Shown here: positions 61,025 to 64,000 of the stretch, one piece after another
Layout: the number at the start of each line of letters is the position of its first letter
How positions within the stretch are numbered: position 1 is the first letter of the stretch
Assembly (NCBI RefSeq): GCF_900111805.1
Contig: NZ_FOJN01000004.1
Coordinates: forward strand, 1-64,000
DNA length: 64,000 nucleotides
Direction of reading: 5' to 3'
Origin: Rhodococcoides kroppenstedtii
GTDB taxonomy: Bacteria; Actinomycetota; Actinomycetes; Mycobacteriales; Mycobacteriaceae
The notes under the pieces: model-generated
Seen by the model: only the letters and a program-made list of their open reading frames with translations
Databases searched by the model: none
Told to the model about the DNA's origin: nothing
Made by a program: the position numbers and the translations under genes

Positions 61025-61426
61025 TCAGCCGGCGATGTTCACCATCCAGCCGATGCCGTAGCGGTCGGTGAGCATGCCGAAGGTGTCGCCCCACGGCGCC
61101 TTCTCCAGTGGCACGCCCGGGGTGGCGCCCTCGGACAGACCGTCCCACCAGCGCCGCAGATCGGCCTCGTCGTCGCCGCTGAGCGACACGGTGCCGTTGG
61201 TGGACACCGACATCGACGACGGCGTGTCCGCGCCCATGAGCAGGAAACCGCTCGGTGTCTCGAGCTGGGCGTGCATGACCAGATCGTTCTCGGCGGGCTC
61301 GACCGGCATGCCGGACTCGCCGAACGTGGACACGGTCAGGTCTCCGCCGAAGACGTCCCGGTAGAACTCCATGGCCTCGCGCGCGGTGTCGCGGAAGGAC
61401 AGGTACGGGTTGAGTCGCGAGGGCAT
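61025..61426 (-). CDS. PhnB-like VOC family protein
   Basis: A 133-residue glyoxalase-fold protein of the PhnB group. LNPYLSFRDTAREAMEFYRDVFGGDL at the N-terminus and APWGDTFGMLTDRYGIGWMVNI at the C-terminus are its signature blocks. It lacks the full set of glyoxalase metal ligands, as is common in this group. Its function is unknown. It is convergent with the acyltransferase gene (9 bp between stops) and divergent from fabG. Confidence 0.92.
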   Translation of the reverse strand: MPSRLNPYLSFRDTAREAMEFYRDVFGGDLTVSTFGESGMPVEPAENDLVMHAQLETPSGFLLMGADTPSSMSVSTNGTVSLSGDDEADLRRWWDGLSEGATPGVPLEKAPWGDTFGMLTDRYGIGWMVNIAG

Positions 61427-61519
61427 GACGAACGCCTTTCCGTCGGGGCGCGCCGGGTGCGCTGATAGAAAGAACGAGAGCCGACGCGGGTTTCGGTGCC
61501 GAACGACGAAAGGGTAGCT

Positions 61520-62278
61520 GTGAGCGATCAGGTCAGGACGGCAATCGTCACGGGAAGTGCGCGCGGAATCGGTGCAGCCGTGGCCAAGCGGCTCGCGGCG
61601 GACGGGTACGGCGTGGCCGTGGTCGATCTGGACGAGGCGGCGTGCGCCACCACCGTCGACGCCATCACCGCGGCCGGTGGACAGGCCATCGGGGTCGGGG
61701 CGAACGTCGCCGACGAGCAGTCGGTCGTCTCGGCCGTCGAGCGCATCGCCACCGACTTCGGCAAGCCCACGATCCTGGTCAACAACGCCGGCATCCTGCG
61801 CGACAACCTGCTGTTCAAGATGTCCGTCGACGACTGGGACGCCGTCCTGGGCGTGCACCTGCGCGGCGCCTTCCTCATGTCCCGCGAGGTGCAGAAGCAC
61901 CAGGTCGAGGAGAAGTGGGGTCGCATCGTGAACCTGTCGTCGACGTCGGCGCTGGGCAACCGCGGGCAGGCCAACTACGCCGCCGCCAAGGCCGGCATGC
62001 AGGGCTTCACCAAGACCCTGGCCATCGAGCTGGGTCGGTACAACGTGACGGTCAACGCGATCGCCCCCGGGTTCATCGAGACCGAGATGACGGCCACGAC
62101 GGCGGAGCGGGTCGGCGTGCCCTTCGAGGACTTCAAGAAGGGGGCGGCGTCGCAGATCCCCGTGAACCGCGTCGGCCAGCCCGAGGACATCGCGCACACG
62201 GCGTCCTTCTTCTGCAGCGAGGGAGCCGGATTCGTCTCCGGCCAGGTGGTCTACGTGGCCGGCGGTCCGAAGGACTGA
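61520..62278 (+). CDS. fabG: 3-oxoacyl-ACP reductase-like SDR (FabG family)
   Basis: A 252-residue short-chain dehydrogenase. The NADP site is VTGSARGIGAAVA, and NNAG is at about 89. The catalytic Ser is in VNLSSTSALG, and the Tyr-Lys pair is in NYAAAKAGM. VNAIAPGFIETEM completes the pattern. It most likely reduces 3-oxoacyl thioesters, but SDRs are broad. The GTG at 61520 follows AAAGGG by six bases and is preferred over an upstream GTG at 61496. The next gene starts 1 bp after its stop, so a three-gene run (fabG, phosphodiesterase, S4) is likely. Confidence 0.9.
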   Translation: MSDQVRTAIVTGSARGIGAAVAKRLAADGYGVAVVDLDEAACATTVDAITAAGGQAIGVGANVADEQSVVSAVERIATDFGKPTILVNNAGILRDNLLFKMSVDDWDAVLGVHLRGAFLMSREVQKHQVEEKWGRIVNLSSTSALGNRGQANYAAAKAGMQGFTKTLAIELGRYNVTVNAIAPGFIETEMTATTAERVGVPFEDFKKGAASQIPVNRVGQPEDIAHTASFFCSEGAGFVSGQVVYVAGGPKD

Positions 62279-62279
62279 C

Positions 62280-62771
62280 ATGCAGGTGCTGCTCCTCGCC
62301 GACACCCACGTCCCCACCCGCGCGAAGGATCTGCCCGCGCCGGTGTGGGACGAGGTGGACCGCGCCGACCTGGTGATCCACGCGGGTGACTGGATGGCGG
62401 TGGAGCTGTATCACGCACTGCGAGAACGGTCCTCGGACCTCATGGCGTGCTGGGGCAACAACGACGGCGACGATCTCCGGGCGCTGATCCCGGAGGTCGA
62501 TCGCCGCACGATCGAGGGCGTCCGCGTCGCCGTCGTGCACGAGACCGGGGCGAAGACCGGACGCGAGAAGCGTGCGGACGCCGCGTATCCCGACGTCGAC
62601 CTGCTGGTCTTCGGCCACAGCCACATTCCGTGGGACACGGTCACCGAGCGTGGGATGCGGTTGATCAACCCCGGGTCGCCGACCGATCGCCGTCGTCAAC
62701 CGGCGTGCACGTACATGACGCTGCGATTGCAGGACAACGGGATTCACGACGTCCGGCTGGTGTCGCTGTGA
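62280..62771 (+). CDS. Metallophosphoesterase (YfcE/MJ0936 type)
   Basis: A 163-residue calcineurin-like phosphodiesterase. The metal-binding motifs are LLADTHV (Asp8, His10), VIHAGDW, WGNNDGDD, VVHETG and FGHSHIP. This full set supports an active two-metal enzyme on phosphodiester or phosphomonoester substrates. It begins one base after the fabG stop, and its own stop overlaps the S4 gene start by 4 bp. The substrate cannot be told from sequence. Confidence 0.93.
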   Translation: MQVLLLADTHVPTRAKDLPAPVWDEVDRADLVIHAGDWMAVELYHALRERSSDLMACWGNNDGDDLRALIPEVDRRTIEGVRVAVVHETGAKTGREKRADAAYPDVDLLVFGHSHIPWDTVTERGMRLINPGSPTDRRRQPACTYMTLRLQDNGIHDVRLVSL

Positions 62772-63103
62772 CCCGCGTGGACGCCTGGACCTGGTCGGTG
62801 CGGCTGTTCAAGACCCGCTCGGCGGCGGCGTCGGCGTGCCGGGGCGGGCACGTGAAGATCAACGGCGCCACGGCCAAACCCGCGCAACCCGTGGTACCCG
62901 GGGACGAGGTGCGGGTGTGGGCGGGCGGCCGCGAGCGCATCGTGGAGGTTGCCCGGCTGGTGAGCAAGCGGGTCGGGGCGCCGGCCGCGGCGGAGTGCTA
63001 CGTCGACCGCAGCCCGCCGCCCCCGCCGAAGGAGCTGTTCGCGGCGGTGCCGGTGCGGGATCGGGGGGCCGGGCGGCCAGAACTGACTGATCCGGTGCAG
63101 TAA
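62768..63103 (+). CDS. S4 domain RNA-binding protein (Hsp15-like)
   Basis: A 111-residue protein. Residues 1-75 are an S4 domain (RVDAWTWSVRLFKTRSAAASACRGGHVKING). A C-terminal Pro-rich stretch (SPPPPPKELF) follows. Hsp15 relatives rescue stalled large ribosomal subunits with attached peptidyl-tRNA. The GTG overlaps the upstream TGA by 4 bp. The last codons and the TAA lie in the left arm of the terminator hairpin at 63089. Confidence 0.9.
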   Translation: MTRVDAWTWSVRLFKTRSAAASACRGGHVKINGATAKPAQPVVPGDEVRVWAGGRERIVEVARLVSKRVGAPAAAECYVDRSPPPPPKELFAAVPVRDRGAGRPELTDPVQ

Positions 63104-63135
63104 TCGGTGCTGTACACCGATTACTGCACCGGATC
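63089..63135. terminator. Perfect 21-bp inverted repeat between convergent genes
   Basis: Two 21-base arms (63089-63109 and 63115-63135) are perfectly complementary around the five-base loop CTGTA. The left arm contains the stop codon of the S4 gene. The repeat lies 15 bp from the end of the acyl-CoA dehydrogenase gene, so it can terminate both genes. Confidence 0.8.
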
Positions 63136-63150
63136 GGCGACGAACGAGGG

Positions 63151-64000
63151 TCAGCGCAGCAGCGCGCGCGACATCACGACGCGCTGGATCTGGTTGGTGC
63201 CCTCGTAGATCTGCGTGATCTTCGCGTCGCGCATCATCCGCTCGACGGGGAAGTCGCGGGTGTAGCCGGCGCCGCCGAACAGCTGCACGGCGTCGGTGGT
63301 GACCTTCATGGCGACGTCCGAGGCGAAGCACTTCGACGCCGAGGAGATGAAGCCGAGGTTCTTCTCGCCGCGCTCGGCGCGAGCGGCGGAGGAGTACACC
63401 ATCAGGCGCGCCGCCTCGATCTCCATCGCCATGTCGGCGAGCATGAACTCGACGCCCTGGAACGAGCTGATCGGCTTGCCGAACTGCTTGCGCTCCTTGA
63501 CGTACGCGAGGGCGGCGTCGAGCGCGCCCTGGGCGATGCCGACGGCTTGCGCACCGATGGTCGGGCGGGTGTGGTCGAGCGTGGCCAGCGCGGTCTTGAA
63601 GCCCGTGCCGGGCTCGCCGATGATGCGGTCACCGGGGATGCGGCAGTTCTCGAAGTACAGCTCGCGGGTGGGGCTGCCCTTGATGCCGAGCTTGCGCTCC
63701 TTCTCGCCGACCGAGAAGCCCTCGTCGTCCTTGTGGACCATGAAGGCGGAGATGCCGTTGGCCTTCTTCTCCGGGTCGGTCACGGCCATGACGGTGTACC
63801 AGCTGGACTTGCCGGCGTTGGTGATCCAGGCCTTGGTGCCGTTGAGGATCCAGTCGTCGCCGTCGGCCTTCGCGCGGGTCTTCATGCCCGCGGCGTCGGA
63901 ACCGGCCTCGCGCTCGGACAGTCCGTAGGACGCCATCTCGCCCTCGGCGATGGACGGCAGCACCTTCTGCTTCAGCTCGTCGCTGCCGTTGAGGATCAGA
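63151..64000 (-). CDS. Acyl-CoA dehydrogenase, 5' end cut by window edge
   Basis: The C-terminal 283 codons of a flavoprotein that introduces the alpha-beta double bond in fatty acyl-CoA. The visible part runs from LILNGSDELKQKVLPSI through the FAD-contacting LSEREAGSDA and WITNAG to the C-terminal helical domain. The catalytic base is the Glu in IYEGTNQIQR. ERKQFGKPISSFQG is the usual conserved helix, and QLFGGAGYTRDFPVERMMRDAK is intact. It resembles short- or medium-chain enzymes close to butyryl-CoA dehydrogenase. The start is beyond the window. Confidence 0.95.
   Translation of the reverse strand, partial: LILNGSDELKQKVLPSIAEGEMASYGLSEREAGSDAAGMKTRAKADGDDWILNGTKAWITNAGKSSWYTVMAVTDPEKKANGISAFMVHKDDEGFSVGEKERKLGIKGSPTRELYFENCRIPGDRIIGEPGTGFKTALATLDHTRPTIGAQAVGIAQGALDAALAYVKERKQFGKPISSFQGVEFMLADMAMEIEAARLMVYSSAARAERGEKNLGFISSASKCFASDVAMKVTTDAVQLFGGAGYTRDFPVERMMRDAKITQIYEGTNQIQRVVMSRALLR

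Overview
The window is one continuous stretch of dense, high-GC actinobacterial chromosome, estimated by eye at 65-70% GC. Gene content points to a mycolic-acid-type actinomycete, most likely Rhodococcus or a close relative. Supporting features are a DUF222/13E12 HNH protein, a secreted LIP-family lipase, a ugpAEBC operon in mycobacterial gene order, an LigD with POL-PE-LIG order plus a separate LigC/polymerase pair, a Zmp1-like M13 peptidase, an NhaA-DsbA fusion, a maltokinase and many GTG starts. Genus is an inference from content only. No rRNA, tRNA, CRISPR array, phage module or insertion-sequence transposase was recognised. No gene-free gap exceeds about 220 bp.

Layout. 1-7.9 kb: DUF222 HNH protein (cut by the window edge), aldo/keto reductase, VOC protein, AlkA-like glycosylase, AcuI-like reductase, RNase HI, small proteins, an alpha/beta hydrolase and an OsmC protein. 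8-13.4 kb: Lon protease behind a HAIR-like element, an ABC exporter and a secreted lipase. 13.6-20.9 kb: LigD, an array of three 26-bp repeats carrying palindromes, an SRPBCC protein, two membrane proteins, and a lipocalin-MMPL operon divergent from a MarR regulator. 20.9-29.2 kb: threonine synthase and a tightly coupled five-gene cluster (PlsB, HAD-acyltransferase, adenylate cyclase, spore-photoproduct-lyase-like radical SAM protein, Nei2-type glycosylase). 29.3-36.7 kb: flavin-type stress protein, S1 protease, small secreted protein, IlvD, ECF sigma factor, MFS exporter, lipoprotein. 36.8-42.2 kb: LigC plus primase-polymerase, an inserted antitoxin/RES-toxin cassette bounded by a perfect 95-bp direct repeat, and the NhaA-DsbA fusion. 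42.3-51 kb: Dps, zinc-ribbon metallopeptidase, EAL-DICT protein, L,D-transpeptidase, ugpAEBC. 51-57.8 kb: M13 peptidase, MarR/VOC pair with twin operators, maltokinase, PrmC-like methylase, pirin. 57.9-64 kb: UbiA-type prenyltransferase, NDH-2, acyltransferase, PhnB-like protein, FabG-type reductase, phosphodiesterase, S4 protein and an acyl-CoA dehydrogenase cut by the right edge.

Themes. DNA repair is heavily represented (AlkA-like, LigD, LigC plus polymerase, Nei2, SPL-like enzyme), although no Ku gene lies in the window. Phospholipid acylation appears twice (plsB with HAD-PlsC, and a later PlsC-like gene), next to glycerophosphodiester uptake by Ugp. Several regulator/target pairs carry clear palindromic operators.

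The most unusual structures are the RES toxin insertion with its 95-bp repeat, the array of GTGGAC palindromes between ligD and its divergent neighbour, the tandem copies of gene 3' ends (last codons plus stop) at three loci, and a family of about 60-75 bp intergenic palindromes centred on GGGATTCC/GGATCC-like cores.
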